A DNA stretch of 13,632 nt, from contig BNVZ01000023.1 in the NCBI GenBank assembly GCA_025998475.1, forward strand, positions 1 to 13,632, given 5' to 3'. Shown piece after piece: positions 13,236 through 13,632 of this stretch. Made by a program: the position numbers and the translations under genes. The notes under the pieces are model-generated. The model saw only the letters and a program-made list of their open reading frames with translations. It had not been told where the DNA came from and searched no databases. Origin of the DNA: Endomicrobiia bacterium (GTDB taxonomy: Bacteria; Elusimicrobiota; Endomicrobiia; Endomicrobiales; Endomicrobiaceae). Each line of letters starts with the position of its first letter. The first letter of the stretch is position 1.

Positions 13236-13448
13236 GAAGAAGAAAACAGAAAGAAGAAAGAAGTAGAAGAAAAAAAAGGAAAAGCAAAAGAAAAAGCGCG
13301 GGAAGCGCTGTTAAAACAGCGTAGAGAAGCACGGGATGTGCAGGTAAAACAGCAGAAAGAAGAGCGGGAAGGGTGGAAAAAGAAAACGGAGTTAGATGCA
13401 AATATTACCAGCATGTATCCTTATTGCCTCATGATTTGCTACATCTGA
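13236..13448 (+). pseudogene. In-frame continuation of the lipoprotein past its stop
   Basis: After the TAA at 13233-13235 the same frame stays open for 70 codons to TGA at 13446-13448. The composition does not change: EEENRKKKEVEEKKGK, then KAREALLKQRREARD, then a less repetitive end, TELDANITSMYPYCLMIC. The stop sits in a run of GAA codons and differs from GAA by one base. This fits a recent nonsense mutation that removed the original C-terminus, or a readthrough stop. There is no Shine-Dalgarno or start to suggest a separate gene. Confidence 0.6.
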
Positions 13449-13632
13449 TAGCAGCGAAGTAACCTACTAAAACGTTTAGACTCTGTAAGTATAGTCTTGT
13501 ATAAATTAGGTTCTATCAACCACCCAAATCTTTTGACCTTTCAACGCTTGAGCAAAATAATGTTGTAGAGTCATTTAAATATATCGATCCTATGTGTAAT
13601 CTTTTGCGTAATCTTTGCGATACAACGAGAAC
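13449..13632. other. Right edge, possible partial gene or gene remnant
   Basis: No clear gene. A plus-strand frame is open from 13505 to the window end (FYQPPKSFDLSTLEQNNVVE, then SFKYIDPMCNLLRNLCDTTR), without a visible start or Shine-Dalgarno. The minus strand also has open stretches in separate frames (GSIYLNDSTTLFC; FAQALKGQKIWVVDRT). One minus frame vaguely recalls an IS4-type DSTT transposase motif. I cannot decide between them without flanking sequence. Confidence 0.25.

Noticed and set aside
12437..13414. Minus-strand Ser/Phe/Cys-rich frames opposite the charged helix
   Set aside because: Antisense of GAA/AAA/GCG codons; low-complexity shadows without start signals.

Overview
The window is AT-rich bacterial DNA with short intergenic gaps, frequent operon overlaps and a debris-filled left edge. 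A [FeFe]-hydrogenase maturase, the tyrA-aroA-plsC-ispH gene order, outer-membrane proteins and decaying IS copies together suggest an anaerobic, Gram-negative-type bacterium. My best guess is an Elusimicrobiota (Endomicrobium-like) insect-gut or protist symbiont. That placement is inference from gene content and style, not from a marker-gene comparison.

Layout. (1) 1-1956 is accessory debris. It holds three 72-bp tandem repeats that carry ribosome-binding sites on the minus strand, a 288-bp deletion derivative and an 885-bp full-length but dead copy of the same IS5-superfamily (ISL2/IS1031-like) element, and an inverted fragment of a third copy. (2) 1957-3764, minus strand, is a translationally coupled pair: a PIG-L type deacetylase followed by a family-4 glycosyltransferase, probably for an envelope glycan or glycoconjugate. 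(3) 3871-6037, plus strand, carries hydE and mnmA. (4) A 240-bp gap with candidate structured RNA leads into tRNA-Ser(GGA). (5) 6579-9297 is a tight tyrA-aroA-plsC operon (aromatic amino acid and phospholipid synthesis). (6) 9298-9969 is a small predicted outer-membrane beta-barrel gene whose start region has been tandemly duplicated. (7) 9975-10193 is a cluster of strong hairpins before ispH, the last step of MEP isoprenoid synthesis. (8) tRNA-Leu(GAG). (9) 11372-13448 is a 569-residue lipoprotein with Pro-rich, poly-Ser and very long charged helical regions. Its leader is also duplicated, and its reading frame continues for 70 codons past the stop.

The housekeeping genes look intact, with catalytic residues in place. 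The accessory genes do not: IS copies are decayed, and the lipoprotein has an apparent premature stop. The most unusual cross-window pattern is that three unrelated loci (48-300 minus, 9385-9488 plus, 11372-11545 plus) each show tandem duplication of a translation-initiation region (Shine-Dalgarno, start codon and first codons).
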